From contig CAWGCG010000004.1 of assembly GCA_963821025.1 (NCBI GenBank), positions 248,001-312,000 of the forward strand: a stretch of DNA of 64,000 nt, written 5' to 3'. The DNA comes from WHSW01 sp963821025. Lineage in GTDB: Bacteria; Actinomycetota; Thermoleophilia; Solirubrobacterales; 70-9. Below, piece after piece: positions 27,184 through 34,982 of this stretch. The notes under the pieces are model-generated. The model searched no databases. It worked only from the letters and a program-made list of their open reading frames with translations, and was not told the origin of the DNA. The translations under genes and the position numbers were made by a program. How positions within the stretch are numbered: position 1 is the first letter of the stretch; every line of letters begins with the position of its first letter.

Positions 27184-27230
27184 CGGCGGATCCTCGCACG
27201 CCCCGCTGGAGCGCGGCCGGCGGCGATCAC

Positions 27231-27236
27231 TAGACT
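27231..27236 (+). promoter_or_regulatory. Putative -10 box of the DtxR-type gene
   Basis: TAGACT ends 8 bases before the ATG at 27245, so the message is probably leaderless. Confidence 0.5.
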
Positions 27237-27244
27237 CGATCGCG

Positions 27245-27958
27245 ATGGCGCAGGACCATGCCACGGTCGCCGAGGAGGAATACCTCCAGATCATGTTCTG
27301 GCTCGAGGAGGCCGGTCTGCCGATCACCGGCGCCAACATCGCCCGTGCGATGCAGCTCTCGCCGCCGACTGTGCACGAGATGATCGGCCGTCTGGAGCGC
27401 GACGGCTACGTCAGCCGCGGCGAGGACAAGACGCTCGGCTTCACCGACGAGGGCCGCGACCACGCGCAGGCAATCGTCCGCCGCCATCGGCTGATCGAGC
27501 GCTTCCTCACCGACGTCCTGCAGATCCCCTGGGACGAGGTCCACGAAGAGGCCGAGCGACTCGAGCATGCAATGTCGCCGGTGCTCGAGAAACGGATGCT
27601 GGCCGCGATCGGAGACGCCACCACCTGCCCGCACGGCCATCCGATCGTCGAGGGTGCTCGCGAACGGGGCGCATTGCTCGCCGACGTCGAGCCTGGAGCC
27701 GAGGTGCTCGTGCTGCGATTCGAGAACGAGGCCGAGGAGCTGCTCCATTACCTGAAGCAGACCGGCCTGCGCCCGGGCCTCGACGGGCGGCTCGACAGCT
27801 CCGATCCGGACGAGGTGGTGCTGGTCTCGGACGACGGGCGCCACGTGGTTTCGCGAAGCGTCGCCGAGACGGTCTCGGTCCGGGCCGAGCCCGCGCCGCA
27901 GCCGCGCGCCCCACTGCCCGAGGCGCTGGTGCTCTCGAGCGACCGCTACGGCCGCTAG
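27245..27958 (+). CDS. DtxR/MntR-family metal-dependent transcriptional regulator
   Basis: 237 residues with an N-terminal winged helix (EEEYLQIMFWLEEAG, NIARAMQLSPPTVHEMIGRL about 31-50), then a dimerisation domain with HRLIERFL (81-88) and EEAERLEH (101-108), both supplying metal ligands, and CPHGHPI (128-134), where Cys128 is the usual metal-site Cys of the DtxR family. The C-terminal part (LLADVEPGAEVLVLRF) resembles the SH3-like domain. The Cys in CPHG suggests an iron-type (DtxR/IdeR) rather than strict Mn (MntR) site; this is inference. Start ATG 27245 fits the -10 spacing. It converges with the small gene at 27966. Confidence 0.88.
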   Translation: MAQDHATVAEEEYLQIMFWLEEAGLPITGANIARAMQLSPPTVHEMIGRLERDGYVSRGEDKTLGFTDEGRDHAQAIVRRHRLIERFLTDVLQIPWDEVHEEAERLEHAMSPVLEKRMLAAIGDATTCPHGHPIVEGARERGALLADVEPGAEVLVLRFENEAEELLHYLKQTGLRPGLDGRLDSSDPDEVVLVSDDGRHVVSRSVAETVSVRAEPAPQPRAPLPEALVLSSDRYGR

Positions 27959-27965
27959 CCGGGGC

Positions 27966-28163
27966 TCAGACCTCGCCGCAGATCTGCCGCAGGCGCCGGT
28001 AGAGCGCCTCGTCGGAAGCGCGCATCTGTACCTCGCGCCGACGCACGCCGGCCTCGTGCTCACGCACCGCCGCCGCCAGCGCCGAGAATCGGCGCTCCGC
28101 CAGCCTGCGCCCGCTCACCGGGTCGAGCTTGCGAGTTCCCTCGATCAACCTTGCGGGGCTCAT
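27966..28163 (-). CDS. Small conserved-looking hypothetical protein
   Basis: 65 residues, highly charged and Arg/Glu-rich (LDPVSGRRLAERRFSALAAA, then VREHEAGVRRREVQ), predicted mostly helical, no membrane segment or Cys. I accept it because of a very good Shine-Dalgarno, AGGAGGT at 28169-28175, 5 bases before the ATG at 28163, and a well-placed TACAAT -10 (28264-28269) further up, giving a leader of about 95 bases. That is unusual for this genome, where most first genes look leaderless. No family recognised. It converges with the DtxR-type gene over 7 bases, so it may be linked to metal control, but this is speculative. Confidence 0.6.
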   Translation of the reverse strand: MSPARLIEGTRKLDPVSGRRLAERRFSALAAAVREHEAGVRRREVQMRASDEALYRRLRQICGEV

Positions 28164-28191
28164 CTGCCACCTCCTCGTAGTCGTTGGCCGC

Positions 28192-28274
28192 CCAAGCTTG
28201 GCGCCACAGGCGACCGAGCTTGATGAACCTTTGTGAAGCTCAGCTCAGCGGTTATCTACTAAAATTGTAGACAA
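28192..28274 (-). promoter_or_regulatory. AT-rich dyad with promoter and structured leader of the 65-aa gene
   Basis: 28252-28259 (ttatctac) and 28267-28274 (gtagacaa) form an imperfect inverted repeat (7 of 8) around a 7-base A/T centre. Inside it the minus strand has TACAAT (28264-28269) and the plus strand TAAAAT (28260-28265), both good -10 boxes, so this is an operator or a bidirectional promoter. The leader below contains a ccaagcttgg palindrome (28192-28201) and an overlapping tggcgcca (28199-28206), which may form RNA structure. Confidence 0.5.
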
Positions 28275-28317
28275 AGCTTACCCAACTGCACAGCCGCTTG
28301 CGGCGCAGACTCAGCGC

Positions 28318-29424
28318 TCAGGCGGGGGCGCCGGCTCGTGCCGACTCGAGCGCCGCCGCGATCCGGGCGACGCCCTCGGCGACCCGGTCGGCCGGCACGC
28401 TCGCGAACGAGAGCCGCAGGCTCGACTCGCCGCCCTCGAGCATGAAGTCGGGGCCGGCGACGAACGGGGCCCCGTTTGCCTTCGAGACCTCGAGCAGGGC
28501 GCGGGTGTCGACATCGTCGCCGAGCTCGAGCCAGAGGAAGTAGCCGCCCTCGGGAACGACGAACCGCGCCTCCGGGATCAGCCGGGTCAGCGCCTCGACC
28601 AGCGCGTCGCGGCGCTCGCGCAGGGCGTCGTTGACGAACTCGATGTTGCGTTCGAGCGCTCCGGAACGGCAGAGCTCGAGCACCATCGACTCGGCGAGCA
28701 TGTTGGGTGAGATGTAGTGCTCGGAGGCGCGCTTGGCAAGCGTCGCGATCTGTCCGGCCGGACCGGCCAGGTAGCCGACCCGGACGCCCGGGCTGACCGT
28801 CTTGGAGAACGACGAGGCGTGGATCACGTGATCGCCCGTGTCGGTGGCGAGCATCGTCGGCGGAAGCTCGGTGTCAGCGAACGTGATCAGCCGATACGGG
28901 TCGTCCTCGAAGATCCAGAAGTCGTGCTCGGCGGCGAGGGCGACGAGGCGCTCACGCTTGGCGGCCGAGAGGGTGCAACCGGCCGGGTTGTGGAAGTTGG
29001 GGATCACGTGGGCGAGCTTCACCGGGCCGCCCTCGAGCGCGCGCTCGAACTGGTCCAGGTCGAGGCCGTCGTCCTGCAGGTCAACCGGAAGCAGCTCGGC
29101 GCCGCTGCGGCCAAGCAGCAGCAAAGTGCGGTCATACGACGGCTGCTCGACGATCACCCGATCGCCCGGCTCGATCATGTAGCGAAACAGCAGCGCCGCC
29201 GCCTCCATCGAGCCGTTGGTGAACATCACCTGCTCGGCGGCGAGGCCGTGGAACTCGCGGGCGACCCACTCGCAAAGCTCCGGATGTCCGATCCCGGTGC
29301 CGTAGGAGAGCGCCCGCTGCCAGTCGTCGGCGAGCGCGGTGGCGACCGCCTCGCGGACCGCGTCGGCGGGGAGGATGTCGGCGCTCGGCGCGCCGCGGGC
29401 GAAGCTGATCACGTCGCTGGCCAT
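28318..29424 (-). CDS. PLP-dependent aminotransferase, class I/II (2-aminoadipate/MocR-like)
   Basis: 368 residues. The N-terminal VISFARGAPSADILPADAVR is typical of the LysN/2-aminoadipate and MocR-type aminotransferase branch. It has YGTGIGHPELCEWVA, then FTNGSMEAAALLF, PNFHNPAGCTLS, FEDDPY, and the PLP lysine in SSFSKTVSPGVRVGYL. No N-terminal HTH is present, so it is an enzyme rather than a GntR-type regulator. Substrate could be 2-aminoadipate, aromatic or branched-chain amino acids; the window does not decide. ATG 29424 has a TATGGT -10 ending 9 bases upstream. Divergent from the inositol phosphatase gene. Confidence 0.87.
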   Translation of the reverse strand: MASDVISFARGAPSADILPADAVREAVATALADDWQRALSYGTGIGHPELCEWVAREFHGLAAEQVMFTNGSMEAAALLFRYMIEPGDRVIVEQPSYDRTLLLLGRSGAELLPVDLQDDGLDLDQFERALEGGPVKLAHVIPNFHNPAGCTLSAAKRERLVALAAEHDFWIFEDDPYRLITFADTELPPTMLATDTGDHVIHASSFSKTVSPGVRVGYLAGPAGQIATLAKRASEHYISPNMLAESMVLELCRSGALERNIEFVNDALRERRDALVEALTRLIPEARFVVPEGGYFLWLELGDDVDTRALLEVSKANGAPFVAGPDFMLEGGESSLRLSFASVPADRVAEGVARIAAALESARAGAPA

Positions 29425-29433
29425 CGACGATCG

Positions 29434-29462
29434 ACCATAGCAACGGACAACCCGACTACCGT
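29434..29462. promoter_or_regulatory. Interlocked divergent promoters (aminotransferase / inositol phosphatase)
   Basis: The minus-strand -10 TATGGT (29434-29439) and plus-strand -10 TACCGT (29457-29462) are 17 bases apart. Each -10 therefore overlaps the expected -35 of the other. They end 9 bases before the ATG at 29424 and 7 bases before the GTG at 29470. Confidence 0.5.
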
Positions 29463-29469
29463 CCCGGCC

Positions 29470-30264
29470 GTGGACGACCCCGCCGCGATCCTCTCGCTCG
29501 CTCGCGAGCTCGCCGCCGAGGCGACGCGGCTGCAGCTCGAGGGCCTGCGCCGCCCCCGCACCGGGGTCGAGACGAAGTCGTCGGCGACCGATCAGGTGAC
29601 CGAGGTCGACCGCGCCTGCGAGCGCCTGATCGTCGACGGGATCCTCGCCGCCCGCCCCGACGACGGAGTTCTCGGAGAGGAGGGCGCCGAGGTCGAGGGC
29701 ACGAGCGGGGCCCGGTGGCTGATCGACCCGATCGACGGGACCACCAACTATCTCTACGGCCACCCGGGCTTCGCCGTCTCGATCGCCTGCGAGCGAGACG
29801 GCGAGACGATCGCCGGGGTCGTCTCCGACCCCCTGCACGGCGATCTGTTCGAGGCCGTGCGCGGCGGCGGCGCGCGCCGAAACGGCGACACGATCCGCGC
29901 CAACGAGGCTCCCGAGCTGAGCGCGGCACTGGTTGCGACCGGCTTCGGCTATGACGCCCATCAGCGCACGGCGCAGGGGGAGGTGGTCGCCAGGTTGATC
30001 GGGCGAATCCGTGACATCCGGCGGATGGGGGCTGCTGCGGTCGACCTCTGCTGGGTCGCCTGCGGGCGCGTCGACGCCTACTTCGAGCGCGGGCTCAATC
30101 CCTGGGATCTCGCCGCCGGGGCGCTGATCGCCGCCGAGGCCGGGGTCCGCCTCGGTGCGATCGGCGGCGGTCCCGCGGTCCCGGGCTCGGTCGTCGCGGC
30201 GCCACCGGCGTTGTTCGACGAATTACAGGCGCTGCTGGTCGAGGCCGGTGCGGCTCAGCCCTGA
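29470..30264 (+). CDS. Inositol-phosphate phosphatase-like protein
   Basis: 264 residues of the FIG/IMPase superfamily, Mg- and Li-sensitive phosphomonoesterases. Motifs: KSSATDQVTEVDRACERLI (about 37-55), GEEG, WLIDPIDGTTNYLYG (metal-binding DPIDGTTN), and NPWDLAAGALIAAEAG near the C terminus, which is the second family signature. Start GTG 29470 is leaderless-looking. Possible substrates include inositol-1-phosphate (for phosphatidylinositol or mycothiol), histidinol phosphate or fructose bisphosphate; actinobacteria keep several paralogues. Overlaps the esterase gene by 10 bases at a palindromic shared terminator. Confidence 0.88.
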   Translation: MDDPAAILSLARELAAEATRLQLEGLRRPRTGVETKSSATDQVTEVDRACERLIVDGILAARPDDGVLGEEGAEVEGTSGARWLIDPIDGTTNYLYGHPGFAVSIACERDGETIAGVVSDPLHGDLFEAVRGGGARRNGDTIRANEAPELSAALVATGFGYDAHQRTAQGEVVARLIGRIRDIRRMGAAAVDLCWVACGRVDAYFERGLNPWDLAAGALIAAEAGVRLGAIGGGPAVPGSVVAAPPALFDELQALLVEAGAAQP

Positions 30265-30267
30265 GCC
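30252..30267. terminator. Palindrome containing both stop codons of convergent genes
   Basis: ggctcag (30252-30258) and ctgagcc (30261-30267) are perfect inverted copies. The right arm holds the TGA of the inositol phosphatase and the left arm the TGA of the esterase, so the two genes overlap within one hairpin. Confidence 0.55.
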
Positions 30268-31139
30268 CGCGCCAGGTCGAGCTCGCGATAGAGGAAGTTG
30301 GTCGACTGTTTTTCGATCGTCGAGCGATACTGCTCGAAGGGAACGTGCACGTTGCTCTCGAACGTCGTCAGCTTCACCGGGATGCCGAGGCTGAGCAGCT
30401 TGTCGTAGGTCTCGGACGACCAGGCATAGGGCACGACCGGGTCCTGGGTGCTGGCGAAGAGGATGCCCGGGGCTGTGTTGGCGTCGACGAAGAGCGCGCC
30501 GGGGAGGCCGCCGGAGATCGAGACGAAAGCCTGCACGGCCGAGGAGTAACCGGGGTTGCCACTCGAGCCAGGGTCGGCGGAGAGCGCCGCGACGCCGGCG
30601 GAGATGACCGCTCCGGCCGACTCGCCGCCGATCGCCATCCGCTTCTTGTCGATCCCGTACTTCTTTGCCTTGGCGCGCAGGTAGCGCACCGCGGCCTGGG
30701 CGTCGTGGCCACCCTCGATCGCGGCTGAGTAGCACTGTGGGGTGACGTTGGCGCCGGTACAGCCACCCGGCGCGAGCAGCCTGTAGTTGATCGAGGCGGT
30801 GACGTAGCCCATGCGGGCGAACTTCTTCGCCAGGATCGGCGAGGGCCCGTCGGCCTTGTCACCGAAGCCGAAGCCTCCGCCGTGCACCCAGATCGTCACC
30901 GGGCGCTTCTTGACCTCGTCGCGCTTGGGCCGGAACAGGTCGAGCTTCAGGTCCTGGCGCTCGCCGGCGCCGCCGATCGCGCCGCTGCCGTAGGTGAGGT
31001 CGCGCTTGGTCGAAACCTTGAAGATCTCATCCTTGTAGCGAGTGCCGGTGGAAGCGCTCGCCTGCCCGGCGGCAACCAGCCCAACCGCGATCACCAGCGC
31101 GATTACGCGCGCCGCCCTACCGAAGAGTTCGCTGATCAT
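30255..31139 (-). CDS. Secreted alpha/beta-hydrolase, HSL/BD-FAE-like esterase
   Basis: 294 residues with a signal peptide (VIALVIAVGLVAAGQASAST, cleavage near residue 30). Esterase motifs: TIWVHGGGFGFGDK with the oxyanion-hole HGGG (about 83-96), nucleophile elbow GGESAGAVIS (GxSxG), the distal catalytic-Asp region (AVQAF to DPVVPY) and late His in ESNVHVPF. This matches the alpha/beta hydrolase_3 / BD-FAE esterase group. An export signal suggests action on a carbohydrate ester or lipid outside the cell. ATG 31139 has a purine-rich aggggcggga upstream. Convergent with the IMPase gene. Confidence 0.85.
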   Translation of the reverse strand: MISELFGRAARVIALVIAVGLVAAGQASASTGTRYKDEIFKVSTKRDLTYGSGAIGGAGERQDLKLDLFRPKRDEVKKRPVTIWVHGGGFGFGDKADGPSPILAKKFARMGYVTASINYRLLAPGGCTGANVTPQCYSAAIEGGHDAQAAVRYLRAKAKKYGIDKKRMAIGGESAGAVISAGVAALSADPGSSGNPGYSSAVQAFVSISGGLPGALFVDANTAPGILFASTQDPVVPYAWSSETYDKLLSLGIPVKLTTFESNVHVPFEQYRSTIEKQSTNFLYRELDLARAQG

Positions 31140-31195
31140 TCCCGCCCCTGCCTCTCGCTTGCTCCAGCCGCCCGCTTTGAACCAGGCGGCGATGC

Positions 31196-32074
31196 TCAGC
31201 CGCGGTCAGCGGTCGCCTCGACCGCGAGCTGCGCGGTCTCGGTCGGGCTCTTGCCCACCCGCACGCCCTTGGCCTCGAGTGCCTGGCGCTTGGCCTCGGC
31301 GGTGCCCGATGACCCGGAGATGATCGCGCCGGCGTGGCCCATCTGCTTGCCTGGCGGCGCAGTGAAGCCGGCGATGTAGGCGACCACCGGCTTGGATACG
31401 GACTCGGCGATGAAATCGGCGGCGCGCTCCTCGGCGTCGCCGCCGATCTCGCCCACCATCACGATCAGCTCGGTCTCGGGATCTTCCTCATAGAGCCTGA
31501 GCACGTCGATGAAGTCCGAGCCGACGATCGGATCGCCGCCGATCCCGACGATCGAGGAGTTGCCCGTCCCCGCCTGCTTGAGCTCGTTGCCGATCTGGTA
31601 GGTGAGGGTGCCAGACTTCGAGACCACGCCGATCGAGCCGGCGTCGAAGAACTGCGCCGGGATGATCCCGACGTTCGCCTTGCCGGGCGAGAGCACCCCG
31701 GGGCAGTTGGGGCCGATCAGCCGCACCCCGGCTTCCCGGGCCTTCCAGTAGATCCGGATCATCTCGAGCACCGGGATGCCCTCGGTGATCGCGATCACCG
31801 AGGCGACGCCGGCGTCGATCGCCTCGTCGATCGCGGCGGCGGCGAAGCGAGCCGGGACGAAGATCATCGAGGTGTTGGCGCCGCGCTCGGCGACCGCTTC
31901 GGCGATCGTGTCGAACACGGCCACCCCGTCGACGTCCTGGCCGCCCTTGCCGGGAGTGACGCCGGCGACCAGGTCGGTGCCGTAGTCGCGGTTGCGAAGC
32001 CCGTGGAAGCTGCCCTCGCGGCCGGTGAGGCCGGAAACGACGAGCTTCGTCTCTTGATCGACGATGATCGCCAT
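31196..32074 (-). CDS. sucD: Succinyl-CoA synthetase alpha subunit
   Basis: 292 residues. The CoA-binding Rossmann part has the VSGLTGREGSFHGLRN motif (about 13-28). The phosphohistidine loop is in GHAGAIISGSSGTA (about 249-262). Catalyses the TCA-cycle succinyl-CoA/succinate step with ATP or GTP formation. Start ATG 32074 shares one base with the sucC TGA (TGATG), so the subunits are translated together. The domain order and length are normal for SucD. Confidence 0.95.
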   Translation of the reverse strand: MAIIVDQETKLVVSGLTGREGSFHGLRNRDYGTDLVAGVTPGKGGQDVDGVAVFDTIAEAVAERGANTSMIFVPARFAAAAIDEAIDAGVASVIAITEGIPVLEMIRIYWKAREAGVRLIGPNCPGVLSPGKANVGIIPAQFFDAGSIGVVSKSGTLTYQIGNELKQAGTGNSSIVGIGGDPIVGSDFIDVLRLYEEDPETELIVMVGEIGGDAEERAADFIAESVSKPVVAYIAGFTAPPGKQMGHAGAIISGSSGTAEAKRQALEAKGVRVGKSPTETAQLAVEATADRG

Positions 32075-33213
32075 CAGCCCGCCATCTCCACCACCGCTCG
32101 CGCGGCCCCGAGCATCGTCTTCTCCACGTGCAGGTTGCCGAGCTCGGCCTGGGCGAGGATCCGGAGCCCTTCGGCCGAGTTGGTGCCGTCGAGGCGCACG
32201 ACCATCGGCAGCGCCAGGTCCATCCTGGTGGAGGCCTCGATGATGCCGTTGGCGATCTCGTCGCAGCGCGTGATCCCGCCGAAGACGTTGAAGAGGATCG
32301 CCGAGACGTTCGGATCGGAGGTGATCACCTCGAGCGCGTCGACGATCGCGTCGGCCTTCGAGCCGCCGCCGGCGTCGAGGAAGTTCGCCGGCCTGCCGCC
32401 GGCCTGTGCGACCACGTCGAGCGTCGACATGCAGAGCCCCGCGCCGTTGCCGACGATGCCGATGTTGCCACCGAGCTTGACGTAGGTGAGCCCCTTCTCC
32501 TTGGCCATCGCCTCCTGCGGGTCCTCGGCCGACTTGTCGGTGAGCTCGGCGATCTCGGGATGGCGAAACAGCGCGTTGCCGTCGATCGTCGCCTTCGAGT
32601 CGAGCGCCACGACCCTCCGGTCGCTGGTGACGATCAGCGGATTGATCTCGATCAGCGTCGCGTCCTCGGCATCGACGACAGCCGCCAGCCTGACCAGCGT
32701 CTCGGCGACCTGCGCGGTGACGTCGTCGTCGATCCCGGCGTCGACCGCGAGCTCGTTGGCGAGCTCCGAGCTGAGCCCGTCAGTGGGGTCGATGTGGCGC
32801 TTGACCAGCGCATCCGGATCGTTCTCGGCGACCTCCTCGATGTCCATGCCGCCCATCCGCGAGACGATCGCGAGCAGCTTGCGCGCCGAGCGGTCGAGGA
32901 TGATCGAGGCGTAGTACTCGGCGGCGATCTCCGAGGCCTGCTCGACCCAGAGGTCGTGCACCGTGAAGCCGCGAATCTCCATGCCGAGGATCGCCTCGGC
33001 ATGCGTGCGGGCCTCGACCGCATCCTTTGCGACCTTGATCCCGCCGGCCTTGCCGCGGCCGCCGATCGCAACCTGCGCCTTGATCACGCAAGGGAACCCG
33101 ACCTCCTCAGCGGCTCCAACCGCGTCCTCGACCGTGGTCGCGTGACGGCCGTCGGGCACCGGGACGCCGTGCCTGGCAAACAGCTGCTTTCCCTGGTACT
33201 CGAGTAGGTCCAT
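32074..33213 (-). CDS. sucC: Succinyl-CoA synthetase beta subunit
   Basis: 379 residues with an N-terminal ATP-grasp fold (LLEYQGKQLFARHGVPVPDG, AQVAIGGRGKAGGIKVA, LIEINPL) and a C-terminal CoA-ligase domain (GGNIGIVGNGAGLCMSTLDVV, then NFLDAGGGSKADAI). It forms the ADP/GDP-binding side of the enzyme. ATG 33213 is preceded by GC-rich DNA without a Shine-Dalgarno; a TAGTCT -10 (33245-33250) lies about 31 bases up, so sucC has a short leader. sucD follows immediately. Divergent from the HAD gene at 33282. Confidence 0.95.
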   Translation of the reverse strand: MDLLEYQGKQLFARHGVPVPDGRHATTVEDAVGAAEEVGFPCVIKAQVAIGGRGKAGGIKVAKDAVEARTHAEAILGMEIRGFTVHDLWVEQASEIAAEYYASIILDRSARKLLAIVSRMGGMDIEEVAENDPDALVKRHIDPTDGLSSELANELAVDAGIDDDVTAQVAETLVRLAAVVDAEDATLIEINPLIVTSDRRVVALDSKATIDGNALFRHPEIAELTDKSAEDPQEAMAKEKGLTYVKLGGNIGIVGNGAGLCMSTLDVVAQAGGRPANFLDAGGGSKADAIVDALEVITSDPNVSAILFNVFGGITRCDEIANGIIEASTRMDLALPMVVRLDGTNSAEGLRILAQAELGNLHVEKTMLGAARAVVEMAG

Positions 33214-33244
33214 GTGACCGGCGCCGGCGCGGGCGCGGCGGCGG

Positions 33245-33269
33245 AGACTATCGGGCGCCCTGCCATAAT
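33245..33269. promoter_or_regulatory. Divergent -10 boxes between sucC and the HAD gene
   Basis: Minus strand TAGTCT (33245-33250) would serve sucC with a leader of about 24 bases. Plus strand CATAAT (33264-33269) ends 12 bases before the ATG at 33282. Confidence 0.4.
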
Positions 33270-33281
33270 GCCGCCCCCGCT

Positions 33282-33968
33282 ATGGCGCTGCCGAGGCTAA
33301 AAGAGATCAAATGGGTGACCACCGACTGCTACGGGACCCTGATCGATTGGGAACGCGGAATCCTCGAAGCCTTCTCCAAAGAAGCGGATCGCGACGGCTT
33401 TTCGTTCGACGAGCAGAAGTTCATCAACCGCTTTCTGGAAGTCCAGGCCGAGATCATGAGCGGCTCGTATGAGCTCTATGCCGAGGTCCTGCGACGGACG
33501 GCGGTCAAGGTCGCCGGCGAGATCGGCTGGGAGCTCGAACCGTCGCGGGCGCAGTTCCTTCCCGACAGCGTCGCTCGCTGGCTGCCCTTTCGCGAATCGA
33601 ACGCAGCGATGGACCGGCTCGGCAAGCGTTACGACATCGGGATCATCGCGAACATCGACGACAAGCTGCTCGGGGTCTCGCGCCGGCACCTGCGGACCGA
33701 CCTCGACCTGGTCGTGACCGCGCAGCAGGTGCGCAGCTACAAGCCCGACCCGGCTCACTTCAAGGAGGGCGCGCGGCGGATCGGTGGCAAGAAGGGCTGG
33801 ATCCACATCGGCTCGGGCTACGACGCCGACGTCGCGCCGCTGCTGCAGATGAAAGTCCCGGTGATCTGGGTCAACCGTCACGGCGAGAAACTCGAGGGTC
33901 GCAAGAAGCCCGACGCGGAGGTCCGCAACTTCCGCGATGCGGTGAAGAAGCTCGGTGCCGGCGGCTGA
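33282..33968 (+). CDS. HAD-superfamily hydrolase (haloacid dehalogenase-like)
   Basis: 228 residues. Motif I is DCYGTLIDWERG (about 15-26), the haloacid-dehalogenase form of DxDxT where the second Asp is Tyr, as in HAD_II enzymes that attack halo-carboxylates rather than phosphates. Other motifs: IIANIDDK (motif II with Asn), SYKPDPAHFKE (motif III Lys) and GSGYDADVAP (motif IV). Catalytic preference, dehalogenase or phosphatase, is not settled by sequence. Start ATG 33282 follows CATAAT. Its 3' end overlaps the sulfotransferase gene by 14 bases, so they are co-translated. Confidence 0.83.
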   Translation: MALPRLKEIKWVTTDCYGTLIDWERGILEAFSKEADRDGFSFDEQKFINRFLEVQAEIMSGSYELYAEVLRRTAVKVAGEIGWELEPSRAQFLPDSVARWLPFRESNAAMDRLGKRYDIGIIANIDDKLLGVSRRHLRTDLDLVVTAQQVRSYKPDPAHFKEGARRIGGKKGWIHIGSGYDADVAPLLQMKVPVIWVNRHGEKLEGRKKPDAEVRNFRDAVKKLGAGG

Positions 33969-34968
33969 ACCGGGACTGCCCGGACCCGACCTCAGCCCGG
34001 ACTCGACGGTTGCCGCCGACCCCGCCGACGAGGCGATGGTGGCTCGTGCGCGGGAGCGCTTCGCCGCCGAGCGCGGCAAGATCGAGCGGCGGCGGCGAAA
34101 GGCCGAACGCGATGGAGCCCTGCCCAACCTGATCGTGATCGGTGGGCTCAAGTGCGGGACCACCAGCCTTCATCACTATCTGGCCCTGCATCCCCAGATC
34201 GCGATGTCGAAACCGAAGGAGCTCAACTTCTTCGTCGCCGAGCTCAACTGGGAGCTCGGTCCGCAGTGGTATGCGAGCCACTTCGACCGTTCGGCCGCGG
34301 TTCGCGGCGAGAGCTCGCCCCACTACACGAACCTGCCACGATTTCGCGGGATCGCCGATCGCATGCGCGAGACCCTGGGCGCGCAGACGCGGATCGTCTA
34401 CATGGTCCGCGACCCGATCGACCGGATCCTCTCCCACTACCTGCACAACGTCGGCGGTGGCTATGAGCGCCGCCCGCTGGAACGCGCGCTCGCCGATCCG
34501 GGCTGCGCTTACATCGCTCGCAGCCGTTATGCGATGCAGCTCGAGCCCTACCTCGGGGCGTTCGAGCGTGGGCGAATCCTGATCGTCGCCAACGAGGACC
34601 TGGCGGGCGATCGCGAGCGGACGGTGCGCGAGGTGTTCGAGTTCTGCGGCGTCGACCCCGGCTTTCGCTCGCAGCAGTTCGAGCGCGAGTGGGAGACCGG
34701 CAGCGGCAAGTCCGATGGTGGCTTTCGGCTGCTGGATCGCGCGGTACGGCTTCCCGGCCTGCGCTCGCTCGACCGCAACTTCGACCGCCTGCCCGAATCG
34801 CTGCGGTGGATGGCCGAGCGCCTCGTCCACGACCCAGACAGGGGGGCGGCGCCGAAGCCCGAGCCGGCGCCGCAACTGCGCGACCGCCTCGAGCGAGCGC
34901 TCGAGGACGACGTCGCTGCACTCGAGCTGATCGCCGGGCGCAGGTTTGCCTGGTTTCGCCGGCGATGA
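33955..34968 (+). CDS. Sulfotransferase (PAPS-dependent)
   Basis: 337 residues. The 5'-phosphosulfate-binding loop is in LIVIGGLKCGTTSLHHYLAL (about 59-78) with Lys, and the 3'-phosphate-binding element is YMVRDPIDRILSHYLHN, with Arg and Ser. Between lies PKELNFF, as in heparan-type and bacterial sulfotransferases. The N-terminal 50 residues are acidic and Ala-rich and may be disordered. Start GTG 33955 is inside the HAD gene end. Substrate is likely a carbohydrate or lipid; the GH65 and beta-phosphoglucomutase genes next door suggest carbohydrate, but this is inference. Confidence 0.88.
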   Translation: MPAAEPGLPGPDLSPDSTVAADPADEAMVARARERFAAERGKIERRRRKAERDGALPNLIVIGGLKCGTTSLHHYLALHPQIAMSKPKELNFFVAELNWELGPQWYASHFDRSAAVRGESSPHYTNLPRFRGIADRMRETLGAQTRIVYMVRDPIDRILSHYLHNVGGGYERRPLERALADPGCAYIARSRYAMQLEPYLGAFERGRILIVANEDLAGDRERTVREVFEFCGVDPGFRSQQFEREWETGSGKSDGGFRLLDRAVRLPGLRSLDRNFDRLPESLRWMAERLVHDPDRGAAPKPEPAPQLRDRLERALEDDVAALELIAGRRFAWFRRR

Positions 34969-34970
34969 AC

Positions 34971-34976
34971 TAGGTT
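34971..34976 (+). promoter_or_regulatory. Possible -10 box before beta-phosphoglucomutase
   Basis: TAGGTT ends 6 bases before the GTG at 34983 in the 14-base gap after the sulfotransferase stop. It may give an internal promoter for pgmB-GH65. Confidence 0.35.
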
Positions 34977-34982
34977 TCGCGC

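Noticed and set aside
27245..27958. Assigning iron versus manganese to the DtxR-type regulator
   Set aside because: The Cys in CPHGHPI hints at a DtxR-type iron site, but sequence alone is not decisive and no target operator could be confirmed.
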